Assembly (NCBI RefSeq): GCF_000426445.1
Contig: NZ_KE384526.1
Span: forward strand, 853,213-917,212
DNA from: Brevibacterium album DSM 18261
Lineage (GTDB): Bacteria; Actinomycetota; Actinomycetes; Actinomycetales; Brevibacteriaceae
Reading direction: 5' to 3'
DNA length: 64,000 bases
Shown one piece after another: positions 54,941 through 63,881 of the stretch. Within the stretch, counting starts at the first letter, position 1; every line of letters starts with the position of its first letter. A program made the translations under genes and the position numbers. Under the pieces are notes generated by a model. That model saw only the letters and a program-made list of their open reading frames with translations. It searched no databases and was not told where the DNA came from.

Positions 54941-56590
54941 ATGAGCACCCGCGGACACGCCCTCGTCCCCGCCCGCCTCGGCTCCGTTCCCGCGGTGCTC
55001 TCCCGCCGCGGCCTCCTGCGCGGCGGCTCCGCGTTCCTCGGGCTAGCAGCCCTCGCACCCGCGCTCACCGCATGTGCGGGCGAGACGCCCGTCCCCACCA
55101 CCGAGGAGGGCCGGCCGCTGCCCATCCCGCCGCTCCTCGAACCGGACGAGCACGGCCGCTTCGCCCTCACCGCCTCCACCGGCACCACCGAGTTCCTGCC
55201 GGGCGTCCCCTCGGAGACATGGGGCTACAACGGCGCGCACCTGGGCCCCACTCTGCGGCTGGCCCGCGGCCGCACCTACGAGGCGCAGCTGACCAACGAC
55301 ACCGACGAGGAGACCACCTTCCACTGGCACGGGCTGCTCGTCCCCGCCCATGCCGACGGCGGCCCGCACCACCCCATCGCCCCCGGCGAGACCCAGACCC
55401 TCACGCTCACCCCTGACCAGCCCTCCGCCACGCTCTGGTACCACCCGCACCCGCACGAGAGCACCTCGGACCAGGTGCGCCGCGGGCTCGCCGGCATGCT
55501 CCTCCTCGACGACCCGGACGGGCACACGCCCGGCTCCGTCCCCCAGGGCATGGCCGCCTCGCCCGCCGAGGCGCCCTCGGCCTCCCCCGAGGCCGCCTCC
55601 GCCCTGCCCCACGAGTACGGGGTGGACGACATCCCGCTCATCATCCAGGACCTCCGGCTCACGGACGACGGCGAGCTCCTGGGCCACAACTTCACGTCCG
55701 AGGTCGGCATGCTGGGCGAGACCGTGCTGACCAACGGCATGCCCGATGCCGTCCTCACGACCGACCGCGAGGTGCTGCGCCTGCGCCTGCTCAACGGCTC
55801 GCTCGGCCGCATCTACGGTCTGCGGCTGGACTCGGGAGCCCCGCTCACGGTGATCGGCTCGGACGGCGGGCTGCTCCCGGAGCCGGTCGAGGCCGACTCC
55901 CTCACGCTCTCCCCCGCCGAGCGCGCCGAGGTCATCGTCGCGGTGCCCGCGGACGGTCTCACGCTCGTCTCCCGCGATCCCGATCTGGGCAATGTCTCGG
56001 ATCCCGAGGGCGTGGGAGGCGAGGACGAGTTCACGATCCTCCGCGTGCGCAGGGACTCTCCCGCCGAGGCGGAGGCGGGCGAGGAGGACGGCTCCGGTGC
56101 CGGCGCCTCGGCGGACTTCCGTTCCGCCCTCGCAGCGCTGGACCTCCCGGACCGGCTCGCGGAGCTCCCGGATCCGGTGGACGCCGGCCAGCAGCGCAGC
56201 TTCAGCCTGCGCGGGAGGCAGATCAACGGCACCACGATGGACATGGACCGGATCGATGCGGCGATGTCCTCGCACGAACCGGAGGTGTGGCTGCTCACCA
56301 ACCTGGACTCCTCACCGCACAACTTCCACATCCACAATGCGCAGTTCCGGATCCTCGACGTGGGCGGCCGTCCGCCGGCACCGGAGCTCGCAGGGTGGAA
56401 GGACACCGTCTACACGCCGCCGCAGGAGGCCATGCGCATCGCCGTCGTCATGCCGCACCACGAGGACGACGACGGCAGCATCCCCTACATGTACCACTGC
56501 CATCTGCTCCTCCACGAGGACGACGGCATGATGGGGCAGTTCACAGTGGACGCGGAACCGGACGCGGCCACCGGCCACGGTGACCACTGA
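54941..56590 (+). CDS. Multicopper oxidase (CueO/CopA type), Tat-exported
   Basis: 549 residues. Twin-arginine signal SRRGLLRGGSAFLG (Arg 22-23) with a Cys near residue 45. The four copper-site motifs are visible: HWHGLLVP, WYHPHPHE, NFHIHNAQF and the final MYHCHLLLHEDDGMMGQF with the type 1 copper ligands. It would oxidise Cu(I) or organic substrates outside the membrane. Not linked to the cop operon at 35-39 kb, and no CsoR-like box was seen upstream. A small Glu/Gly/Ala-rich insert lies about residues 375-385. Confidence 0.9.
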   Translation: MSTRGHALVPARLGSVPAVLSRRGLLRGGSAFLGLAALAPALTACAGETPVPTTEEGRPLPIPPLLEPDEHGRFALTASTGTTEFLPGVPSETWGYNGAHLGPTLRLARGRTYEAQLTNDTDEETTFHWHGLLVPAHADGGPHHPIAPGETQTLTLTPDQPSATLWYHPHPHESTSDQVRRGLAGMLLLDDPDGHTPGSVPQGMAASPAEAPSASPEAASALPHEYGVDDIPLIIQDLRLTDDGELLGHNFTSEVGMLGETVLTNGMPDAVLTTDREVLRLRLLNGSLGRIYGLRLDSGAPLTVIGSDGGLLPEPVEADSLTLSPAERAEVIVAVPADGLTLVSRDPDLGNVSDPEGVGGEDEFTILRVRRDSPAEAEAGEEDGSGAGASADFRSALAALDLPDRLAELPDPVDAGQQRSFSLRGRQINGTTMDMDRIDAAMSSHEPEVWLLTNLDSSPHNFHIHNAQFRILDVGGRPPAPELAGWKDTVYTPPQEAMRIAVVMPHHEDDDGSIPYMYHCHLLLHEDDGMMGQFTVDAEPDAATGHGDH

Positions 56591-56601
56591 GCGGGTGCAA
56601 C

Positions 56602-56760
56602 GCACAGCACAGTGCGCGCGTTCCGTTCCCGCCCGTTCGCGAAAGTTCAGGATCACCACGCAATTGCGCCCTCATCCTGAGCTTTCGCGAAGCCCGCACA
56701 GCACAGTGCGCGAAAGCTCGGGATCTGCAGGCAATTGCGCCGCCGATCTGCGCTTTCGCG
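56602..56760. repeat. Two tandem hairpins in a convergent intergenic region
   Basis: Copy 1 pairs 56638-56653 (CGCGAAAGTTCAGGAT) with 56674-56689; copy 2 pairs about 56709-56724 with 56745-56760 (GATCTGCGCTTTCGCG). Both enclose CAATTGCGCC in the loop, 71 bp apart. GCACAGCACAGTGCGCG precedes or overlaps them at 56602-56618 and 56696-56712. The block fills the space between the multicopper oxidase and convergent MFS genes. Confidence 0.8.
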
Positions 56761-56791
56761 ACGATGATGCACCCCTCACCCCACCCGCCCC

Positions 56792-58033
56792 TCACCGTAG
56801 CGGGCGGCTCCGGGCGAGTCCCAGGGCGAGCGCGAACGCCACGGTCATGAGCGCTCCGGACAGCAGGCTCACCCCGCGCCAGCCGTCGAGCTCCCAGGCC
56901 AGCGGTGCGAGATTCCCGTTGAGGGACGAGCCCGCGTAGTAGAACAGCATGTACATGCTCATGGCCTGCGCGGGCACGCCCACGGACGCCGAGGCCCGCT
57001 GCGCCACCCAGGCGCTGGACAGCGAGTGCATCATGAAGAATCCCACGCTCAGCACCGTGATCCCCGCGATGATCCACACCAGCTGCGGCAGCGCGGTGAG
57101 CGCGATCCCCGCGAGGGCCACGAGCGGGGTGTAGGGGATGACGGCGCGCAGACCGTGCCGCCCGGCGAGCCGGCCGGCGACGATCGACCCCACCCCCGCT
57201 ACGGGGTACATGAAGTAGATGAGTCCCAGCGCGCCCACCGACAGCAGGTAGGGTGCCGCCTCGAGCCGGAAGCCCAGCGTGTTGAACGCGCCCACGAACG
57301 TGCCCATGCCCAGCCCGCCGATGAGGTAGAGGCAGATGAGCACGGGGTCCCGGAAGGCCCTCCCGAACTTCCGCACCAGCTCTGCGAGATCGTCCTGCTG
57401 GGGCACGAACCCCCGGGACTCCGGCAGCAGGAGCCAGCAGGACACCGCGCACACGAGGCCGATGACCGCGGCGACCAGCATCGCGAGGTGGGACACGCTG
57501 AGGACGCCGGTGCCGGCGTAGCCCCACGACTCGGCGAGCTGGATGGTCGTGGTCGAGGCCACCCGGCCCAGCAGCCCGCCCAGCGTGGTGCCGAAGATGT
57601 ACACGCCCGTGGCGGCCGTCGCGTAGTCGCGGTGGATCTCCTCCTTGAGGTAGACCGCGGCCGTGGCCGGCAGGCCCGCGAGCACGAAGCCCATGACGAA
57701 GCGCGCTGCGAGGAACAGCGGCCAGGACGGCACGAACGCCACGAAGAACGCGAGGACGGCCGCGGCGGTGAGCGAGAGCCGGATGAGACGCACCCGTCCG
57801 ATCCTCTCCGAGACCGGCACCGCCATGATGAGGCCGATGCCGAGGCCCGCTGTGGCCGCGGACACGGACAGCGCCGAGGCGGACGGCGTGATGCCGTAGT
57901 CACGGGAGAAGTACGGCAGAATCGCCTGTGTGCTGTAGAGGAGTGTGAAGGTGGCGAGCCCCGCCATGAGGAGACCGGCCTCGATGCGCTTGGCCTGCCG
58001 GTCGCCTCGCCGATAGCCTTCGAATTCGCCCAC
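56792..58033 (-). CDS. MFS transporter (YnfM-like)
   Basis: 413 residues, about twelve helices. N-terminal region LATFTLLYSTQAILPYFSRD and motif A-like MAVPVSERIGRVRLIRLSL match the YnfM/arabinose-efflux-like exporter group. Substrate unknown. Divergent from the M3-YbaK fusion gene and convergent with the multicopper oxidase. Confidence 0.83.
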   Translation of the reverse strand: MGEFEGYRRGDRQAKRIEAGLLMAGLATFTLLYSTQAILPYFSRDYGITPSASALSVSAATAGLGIGLIMAVPVSERIGRVRLIRLSLTAAAVLAFFVAFVPSWPLFLAARFVMGFVLAGLPATAAVYLKEEIHRDYATAATGVYIFGTTLGGLLGRVASTTTIQLAESWGYAGTGVLSVSHLAMLVAAVIGLVCAVSCWLLLPESRGFVPQQDDLAELVRKFGRAFRDPVLICLYLIGGLGMGTFVGAFNTLGFRLEAAPYLLSVGALGLIYFMYPVAGVGSIVAGRLAGRHGLRAVIPYTPLVALAGIALTALPQLVWIIAGITVLSVGFFMMHSLSSAWVAQRASASVGVPAQAMSMYMLFYYAGSSLNGNLAPLAWELDGWRGVSLLSGALMTVAFALALGLARSRPLR

Positions 58034-58151
58034 CCCACTACCCTAGTACCCCGGCAGAACGCAGTGCTCGGACCGTGAGCACCCTGCAGGCGGGCGCCCC
58101 GGCGGCAGACCGGAGCGTCCGCGAACGACACGCATCTGCGAAGGAGCGTCA

Positions 58152-60899
58152 GTGACCCAGCCACCTACCGTGGACTCCCCGGCAGGCGATCGGAGCGCGG
58201 CGGCGAATCCCGTCTGGGAGTTCGTCTCCGCGCCCGCGGACCTCGCCCTCCCGGACTTCGCGGCGATCGCGCCCGCGCACATCGTGGACGCCGGCGACCG
58301 CGTCGTCGCGGCCGTGCGGCAGTCCGTCACCGCCCTCCTGGCCTCCGGCGAGGAGCCGAGCTTCGCCTCGGTCACCCTCCCCCTCGAGCGGGCGCAGCTG
58401 CCCGCCCGCGCACTCGCGGCCTTCGTACGGGTCCTCGAGTCGAACGTGCTGGACGACGCCCTCGCCGAGGCGGTCGCGGAGGTCTCCGCGCAGCTCACCT
58501 CCCTGCGCCTGAGCATCGAGCTCGACGAGCAGCTCTTCGACCGCCTCGGCGGGGTGCCCGTGTCAGAGCTCATCCCGGAGGACCGCCGCCTGCACGAGCT
58601 CACCGTGACCCGGCACGTGCGCGCGGGCGTGCGGCTGCCGGCGGCCGAGCGCGAGACCGTCGCCGAGATCGCGCGCGAACTGGACCGGCTGGAGACGGAG
58701 TTCGGGCAGGTCCTGGTCCAGGAGACCGCGGCCCGTGCGCTCACGACGGATGATCCCGCCGATCTCGAGGGCCTGGGCCCGGACAGGATCGCCGCCGCTC
58801 ATGCGGCGTCCGAGGCTGCCTCGGGTGCCTCTCAGGACGCCGCCGCTGGCCCGCAGTACCGCCTCCCGCTCGTCAACACCTCCCAGCAGGACGCGCTCGC
58901 CTCCCTCGTGCGTCCCGAGACCCGTGCCCGGCTCATGGAGCTGTCCCTGGGCCGCGGGTCCTCCGGCGGGCCCGGTGACACCCGCGGGCTCGTCACGGAC
59001 ATCACCGCGCTTCGCGCCGCGCAGGCCGCTCACCTGGGATATCACAGCTACGCGCAGTACTCCGTGGACGATTCGACCGCCGGTGACGTCGAATCCGCCG
59101 GGAACCTCCTGCAGTCCCTGCTCGAACCCGCCCAGCGCCAGTTCGAGCGCGAGGCGGGGCGGGTGCGGGAGTACTTCGGCCTCGGCGGAAACCAGCCGCT
59201 TGCGCGCCACGACATCCTGCGCCTGTGGGAGCGCTACCGGGCGGAGGCCTTCGAGGTGGATGCGGAGGAGGCCGCGGCGCACTTCGAGTTCGAGCGCGTC
59301 CTCACCGACGGCGTCTTCGCAGCGGCGAACGCGCTGTACGGCCTCGCATTCGCCCTCCGAGAGGACCTGGCCGGCTGGCATCCCGACGTCCGGGTGTACG
59401 AGGTGACCGAGGGCTCCCGGACCCTGGGGCTGGTGCTCGTCGATCCGTTCGCGAGGACGGGAAAGCGCGGCGGCGCCTGGATGGACGAGCTGGTGACGGG
59501 CTCACGGCTGACGGGCCTGCACCCCGTCACGACGCTCACCCTCAATGTGCCGGCACCTGCCCCCGGCCGCCCCGCGCTGCTGACGCCGGACGAGACCGTC
59601 ACGCTGTTCCACGAGTTCGGCCACGTGCTCCACGGCCTGTTCGCGGACTCCTCCTACCCCTCGCAGGCGGGCACCGCGGTCCCCCGCGACTACGTCGAGT
59701 TCCCCTCGCAGCAGTTCGAGATGTGGGCGCTGCACCCGCAGGTGCTCCCCGGCTACGCACGCCACTGGGAGACCGGCGCGCCCATCTCCGCCGAGCTCGT
59801 GCAGCGCCTGCGCGATGCGCAGACGTTCGGCCAGGGCTTCGCGACGCTCGAGTACCTGGCGGCGGCGATGCTGGACCTGAGCTGGCACTCGCTCGAGGAC
59901 GGAGAGGTGATCGAGGACGTCCTCGCATTCGAAGCGGAGGTGCTCGCGGCGGCCGGCTTCGAGGACGTGGTCCCCCCGCGCTACCGCACCGCCTACTTCC
60001 AGCACATCTTCTCCGGCGGATATGCGGCCGGGTACTACTCGTACCTCTGGTCGGAGCAGTACGCCGCGGCGGTCTCGGAGCTGTTCGAGGACCACGGCGG
60101 CCTCGATCCGGAGCTCGGCCGCGCCTACCGCGAAGGGGTGCTGGCGCCGGGCTACTCGCGGGATCCGCTCACCGCCCTCGACCGCTTCCTCGGCGGCGAG
60201 GCGGGCGTCGAGCCCCTGCTGCGCCGCCGCGGCCTGGCCCCCGCCCGCCCCGCGCCGCCGGCCTGCCCCGAGCACGCCCGGCTCGAACGCGATCTGCGCG
60301 AGGCCGGGATCACCTCGCGCGTGCAGGTTCACCCCGAGCCGCTGCCCACGGCGCAGGCAGCCGCCGAGTTCCACGGGGTGCCGGTCGAGGCCATCGCCAA
60401 CAGCCTCGTCTTCATCGCCGAGTTCCCGGACGAGGAGGCCATCGCGGCGGCGGAGAGCCGCAGCCTCCTGCAGACCGGTGAGCAGGAGGTCATCAGCGCG
60501 CAGGAGCCAGCGAGTGCGAGCGGAGAGACGGAGGCGGAGGCCGCCTCGAGCGCATCCGCAGAGGCCGGGGACGCCGAGGTGCCCGTCATCGAGGAGCCCG
60601 TGCTCATCATGACCTCCGGCGGGCACCGGGTGGACACGGAGTTCGCTGCTGAGCAGATCGGTGCGCTGCGGCTCAAGCGGGCCAGGCCGGAGCAGGTGCT
60701 CGCGGCGACGGGCCAGGCGGTGGGCGGCGTGGCCCCGGCCGGGCATCCGGCCCACGTGCGGTCCTATGTGGACCGCACGCTGCGCGGGCACGCACAGCTG
60801 TGGGCCGGCGGCGGCACCGTCGAGGCCATGGTCCCACTGACCTACGCGGAACTGGTCCGCGTGACACGAGGAGAGGAAATCGATGTCCGACCACAGTGA
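58152..60899 (+). CDS. Peptidase M3 (oligopeptidase/Dcp) fused to a YbaK-like domain
   Basis: 915 residues in one uninterrupted frame. Residues 1 to about 690 are a complete zinc metallopeptidase of family M3: HEFGHVLHGLF (zinc histidines 487 and 491, Glu 488), the third-ligand region YVEFPSQQFEMW, and HIFSGGYAAGYYSYLW with the C-terminal catalytic Tyr/His area. Residues about 703-915 match actinobacterial YbaK-type aminoacyl-tRNA deacylase domains (GVPVEAIANSLVF, TSGGHRVDTEF, GGVAPAGHPAHVRSYVD, PLTYAELVRVT). They carry a low-complexity acidic insert at about 762-812. The position often taken by a catalytic Lys reads IANSL. GTG 58152 follows AAGGAG. Confidence 0.88.
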   Translation: MTQPPTVDSPAGDRSAAANPVWEFVSAPADLALPDFAAIAPAHIVDAGDRVVAAVRQSVTALLASGEEPSFASVTLPLERAQLPARALAAFVRVLESNVLDDALAEAVAEVSAQLTSLRLSIELDEQLFDRLGGVPVSELIPEDRRLHELTVTRHVRAGVRLPAAERETVAEIARELDRLETEFGQVLVQETAARALTTDDPADLEGLGPDRIAAAHAASEAASGASQDAAAGPQYRLPLVNTSQQDALASLVRPETRARLMELSLGRGSSGGPGDTRGLVTDITALRAAQAAHLGYHSYAQYSVDDSTAGDVESAGNLLQSLLEPAQRQFEREAGRVREYFGLGGNQPLARHDILRLWERYRAEAFEVDAEEAAAHFEFERVLTDGVFAAANALYGLAFALREDLAGWHPDVRVYEVTEGSRTLGLVLVDPFARTGKRGGAWMDELVTGSRLTGLHPVTTLTLNVPAPAPGRPALLTPDETVTLFHEFGHVLHGLFADSSYPSQAGTAVPRDYVEFPSQQFEMWALHPQVLPGYARHWETGAPISAELVQRLRDAQTFGQGFATLEYLAAAMLDLSWHSLEDGEVIEDVLAFEAEVLAAAGFEDVVPPRYRTAYFQHIFSGGYAAGYYSYLWSEQYAAAVSELFEDHGGLDPELGRAYREGVLAPGYSRDPLTALDRFLGGEAGVEPLLRRRGLAPARPAPPACPEHARLERDLREAGITSRVQVHPEPLPTAQAAAEFHGVPVEAIANSLVFIAEFPDEEAIAAAESRSLLQTGEQEVISAQEPASASGETEAEAASSASAEAGDAEVPVIEEPVLIMTSGGHRVDTEFAAEQIGALRLKRARPEQVLAATGQAVGGVAPAGHPAHVRSYVDRTLRGHAQLWAGGGTVEAMVPLTYAELVRVTRGEEIDVRPQ

Positions 60900-61896
60900 C
60901 GCGGGTGCGCCCGCGGCGGAGACCCCCGCAGCGGGCGGATCCGCCCCCGGCGCCTCCGCATCTGGCGCCTCCGCATCTGGGCCTGCTGCATCTGGGCAGC
61001 CGGGTCCGCACGCACAGACGGCCGCGCACGCGGTGTCTGGGAACGCAGCGGATCCGGCGGAGAACACAGGCAGCGCGAGCGCAAGCGGTGCGAGCGCAGG
61101 CACGGCAGCCGGGATCGCCTCGGGCGCGGGGACCGCGACAGCAGGGAGCGCAGGCGCGGGCGGAGCCGTGGGAACGGCCACCGCCACGACCGCAGACGGC
61201 GCACCCGGCGCGGGAGCGCTGACGGCCTTCGCGAGCACCCGGGGCCGCTACTACGCGCTCATCCTCGCAGTCTTCTGCTGCGTCTTCATCATCTCGAACA
61301 TCTCGGCGACGAAGGTGATCGGCTTCGGGCCCATCGTGGGCGATTTCTCGATCGTCACGGACGGCGGGGCGTTCCTCTTCCCGCTCGCCTACATCCTCGG
61401 CGATGTGCTGAGCGAGGTCTACGGCTTCCGGGCGGCCAGACGGGCCGTCTTCATGGGCTTCGCCATGCAGGCGCTGGCGGTGCTCGTCTTCTACCTCGTC
61501 ATGATCTCGCCGCCCGGGCCCGGCTACGAATCGCAGGACGCGTTCGAGGCGGTGCTGGGCTTCTACCCGCGGATCGTCGCGGCCTCGCTGGCCGGCTACG
61601 TGGTGGGCCAGCTGCTGAACTCCTACGTGCTGGTGTGGGTCAAGCGCCGCATGGGCGAGAAGCACCTGTGGGTGCGCCTCATGACCTCGACCGGCGTGGG
61701 CGAGTTCGCTGACACCCTCATCTTCTGCGTCGTGGCGTTCGCCGGCGTGATCCCCGGTGCGGACTTCGTCAACTACATCATCGTGGGCTTCGTGTACAAG
61801 GTCGCGGTCGAGGTCATCCTCATGCCGGTCACATACGCCGTCATCCGCTTCCTCAAGAGGCGCGAGGTCACCTACGCGCCCGGCGGGGAGGACTGA
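60883..61896 (+). CDS. YhhQ/QPTR-type queuosine precursor transporter with long low-complexity N-terminus
   Basis: 337 residues. Residues about 112-330 form a six-helix VUT/YhhQ protein (NISATKVIGFGPIVGDFSIV, FPLAYILGDVLSEVYGF, GVGEFADTLIFCVVAF), which imports queuosine precursors in E. coli. Residues 1 to about 110 are an Ala/Gly/Ser/Thr-rich disordered extension not found in the family. The start is credible because GAGGAGAGG lies just upstream and the gene overlaps the end of the M3-YbaK gene by 17 bases. A link between the YbaK domain and tRNA modification is only suggestive. Confidence 0.85.
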   Translation: MSDHSDAGAPAAETPAAGGSAPGASASGASASGPAASGQPGPHAQTAAHAVSGNAADPAENTGSASASGASAGTAAGIASGAGTATAGSAGAGGAVGTATATTADGAPGAGALTAFASTRGRYYALILAVFCCVFIISNISATKVIGFGPIVGDFSIVTDGGAFLFPLAYILGDVLSEVYGFRAARRAVFMGFAMQALAVLVFYLVMISPPGPGYESQDAFEAVLGFYPRIVAASLAGYVVGQLLNSYVLVWVKRRMGEKHLWVRLMTSTGVGEFADTLIFCVVAFAGVIPGADFVNYIIVGFVYKVAVEVILMPVTYAVIRFLKRREVTYAPGGED

Positions 61897-61919
61897 GGGG
61901 CCTCCTCGGCGCCTGCGCC

Positions 61920-62095
61920 CACGCTCGCGCCTCAGTTCCTGCTCGGCGCCTGCGCTCGTGGCTCAGGCCCTGCTCATGTCTCTGCGTACGCTCGTGTCTC
62001 AGTTCCTGCTCGTGTCTCACTGCACCTCGTTCAACGGCGGATCCGCCGACGCAGACTGAGACACGAGCGGAAACTGAGACCTCAGCGGGTACTCA
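61920..62095. repeat. Hairpin repeat, GTCTCAGTTCC family copy A, with degenerate upstream units
   Basis: Main hairpin: 61996-62019 (GTCTCAGTTCCTGCTCGTG core) pairs with 62057-62080, 24-bp arms with two mismatches. Upstream, 61920-61995 holds two or three degenerate units of CTCAGTTCCTGCTC. Homologous to the copy at 63452-63536; the two bracket the AAA ATPase gene in the same orientation. Confidence 0.85.
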
Positions 62096-62117
62096 GGGGC
62101 AGACTAGACCGCAGAGG

Positions 62118-63338
62118 TCAGGTATGCCGCCCAGCGTCCTGGCGCCACTGCAGTATGACCTCCTGAGGGATCGTACGCCTCATGAAGCTGTCGAACGTCG
62201 GCACCGTGAAAGCCGCATAGCCATGGTTGGGGGTGTAGAGAAGCCCCATATTGATCAGTTTTGCACGGGTGGGCCCCAGCTGTGAGGAATCTCGCTCCAT
62301 CACCCTCGCCACGTCTGCGGCCTTCTGCGGCTCGGGGCCGAGCTCCGCCATCGCGCGCATATAGGCGGTCTCGAGAGGGGTCGCTCGGTCCAGCCTCACC
62401 TTGAAGAATGAACTGTCCAGCTTCGCTACGTACGCTTCCTCTGCGATGTCGATGTCACGCTTCGTGATCCGATTGTTCTCAGCGACCGTCCATACTGCAT
62501 AGCCGAGCTCCTGGATGAAGTACGGATACCCCTGAGTCAGCTCCACCGCACGATCGAGGGCGTCATCATCGAAAGAAACACCCTCTGCGGCAGCTGGGTC
62601 AGCGAATGCCCGTCTGGCATCGTCATCACCGAGCTCGCCGATCACAGGGAACTTGAATAGCCGCTCGGCGTACGAGCGGGCATCCCCTGCGAGTTCAGCG
62701 ATCTGGGGCAGCCCAGCCCCCACGAAGGTCAGCGGAAGCTTGAGCTGGACAGTCTTGTGGATCGCCTGAATGAGAGCCGAAAGCTGCTCGGTTCTGAGAA
62801 ACTGGACTTCATCCACGGTCAGCACGATCCCCGTCGTTCTCTCCTTCGCCACATGACCGAGTTCAACCAGCACGTCCGTGAGATCCAGGCTGAGGTCACC
62901 GTGGTCCGCAAGACCCTCCGCAGGATCGACCTGCAGGCTGGCGCCGACGGACCCATCAGGAGAGGCAGTGAGGGTGAAGGATGTGAGCACCGATGCGGCT
63001 CGCTTCGAGCGGGCCGTCCATCGTGCCCGCGGAGACATCGTCAGGAGGACGGTCCGCAACTTGCCGAACAGCACAGTTCTGAAATGCGCCTCGTCGTACT
63101 TACCTGCCTCGAGGTCGACGACCTGCCAATCCTGTTCGCGTGCGATCTCGCCGAGCCTGGTCAACAGCACAGTCTTGCCCACTCCACGAAGCCCGGTCGC
63201 GATCATCGACTGTTCAGACCGCCCACGAGCCAGACGGCCCAGGAGCACACTGAAGGCATCCAGCTGATCGTCGCGCCCTACGATCACTTCAGGAGTGGCA
63301 CCTGCGTTGGGGGTGTAGGGGTTGCTGAGCTGATCCAT
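62118..63338 (-). CDS. AAA ATPase (Orc1/Cdc6-like ATP-binding protein)
   Basis: 406 residues. Walker A GLRGVGKT at residues 49-56 after VGRDDQLDAF, Walker B VLTVDEVQF, a sensor region TFVGAGLPQIAEL, the lid segment QGYPYFIQELG, and a C-terminal winged helix (DVARVMERDSSQLGPTRAKL). This is the family of stand-alone ATPases often annotated simply as ATP-binding protein; role unknown. The gene is less GC-rich than its neighbours, has an AT-rich upstream region, and lies between two copies of one hairpin repeat, hinting at acquisition as a unit. No partner gene is adjacent. Confidence 0.78.
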   Translation of the reverse strand: MDQLSNPYTPNAGATPEVIVGRDDQLDAFSVLLGRLARGRSEQSMIATGLRGVGKTVLLTRLGEIAREQDWQVVDLEAGKYDEAHFRTVLFGKLRTVLLTMSPRARWTARSKRAASVLTSFTLTASPDGSVGASLQVDPAEGLADHGDLSLDLTDVLVELGHVAKERTTGIVLTVDEVQFLRTEQLSALIQAIHKTVQLKLPLTFVGAGLPQIAELAGDARSYAERLFKFPVIGELGDDDARRAFADPAAAEGVSFDDDALDRAVELTQGYPYFIQELGYAVWTVAENNRITKRDIDIAEEAYVAKLDSSFFKVRLDRATPLETAYMRAMAELGPEPQKAADVARVMERDSSQLGPTRAKLINMGLLYTPNHGYAAFTVPTFDSFMRRTIPQEVILQWRQDAGRHT

Positions 63339-63365
63339 GGAGCGAGATTACCATCTTTATCCTGT

Positions 63366-63384
63366 TTTATCTGCCTGAGATAAA
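63366..63384. promoter_or_regulatory. Palindrome upstream of the AAA ATPase gene
   Basis: TTTATCT-GCCTG-AGATAAA, perfect 7-bp arms, 28 bases before the start codon in an AT-rich stretch. Likely a promoter or operator element for the minus-strand gene. Confidence 0.5.
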
Positions 63385-63451
63385 GTTCGGTAAATCCGAT
63401 AAGCAAGTGCTCCGTGCCAGCAGCCCTCGCTCAACGCCTGCGCTCGCTCGC

Positions 63452-63536
63452 GTCTCAGTTCCCGCTCATGTCTCACTGCATTTCGCTCAGAGGCGGAGTC
63501 CCCGACGCAGACCGAGACACGAGCGGGAACAGAGAC
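63452..63536. repeat. Hairpin repeat, GTCTCAGTTCC family copy B
   Basis: Arms 63452-63475 and 63513-63536 (24 bp, a few mismatches). The whole unit, including GACGCAGACYGAGACACGAG and the trailing GAGACCTCAGC, aligns with copy A at 61996-62085 in the same direction. Confidence 0.85.
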
Positions 63537-63537
63537 C

Positions 63538-63774
63538 TCAGCCGCGCTTCCAGCTGAGGGAGACCTCGATCTCCGCAGTACCGTCGTCCTCGATCTCCAC
63601 CTCGTACTCGTAGGAGACCCGTGCGGGCACGCTCACCGTCACGTCCTTCTCCCCTTGGTGGACGGTCACGGAGTTCTGCCGCTCCAGCATGTCCGCGAGC
63701 GCACGCAGCTTGGCCGCGGCCTCCTCGCGGGAGAGGTCGGTCTCGGTCTCGTGTTCGTACAGCTCATCGCTCAT
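63538..63774 (-). CDS. Amphi-Trp domain-containing small protein
   Basis: 78 residues from ATG 63774 (MSDELYEHE); TTG 63786 would add four. The sequence matches the amphi-Trp domain: helix LSREEAAAKLRALADMLE, then a strand-rich half with VSVPARVSYEYEVEIEDD and the terminal EIEVSLSWKR. Function unknown; present as short stand-alone proteins in actinobacteria and archaea. Its stop is directly against repeat copy B. Confidence 0.7.
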   Translation of the reverse strand: MSDELYEHETETDLSREEAAAKLRALADMLERQNSVTVHQGEKDVTVSVPARVSYEYEVEIEDDGTAEIEVSLSWKRG

Positions 63775-63881
63775 GGGCCGATTCAAGCACGCACGTCAAA
63801 CATCCACGGGGCATGATGGCCGGGCTCGCGGGATGAGGTGCACAGCACGGGCGACCGGCGCGGGCGGAGCGGGAAGCGCGC

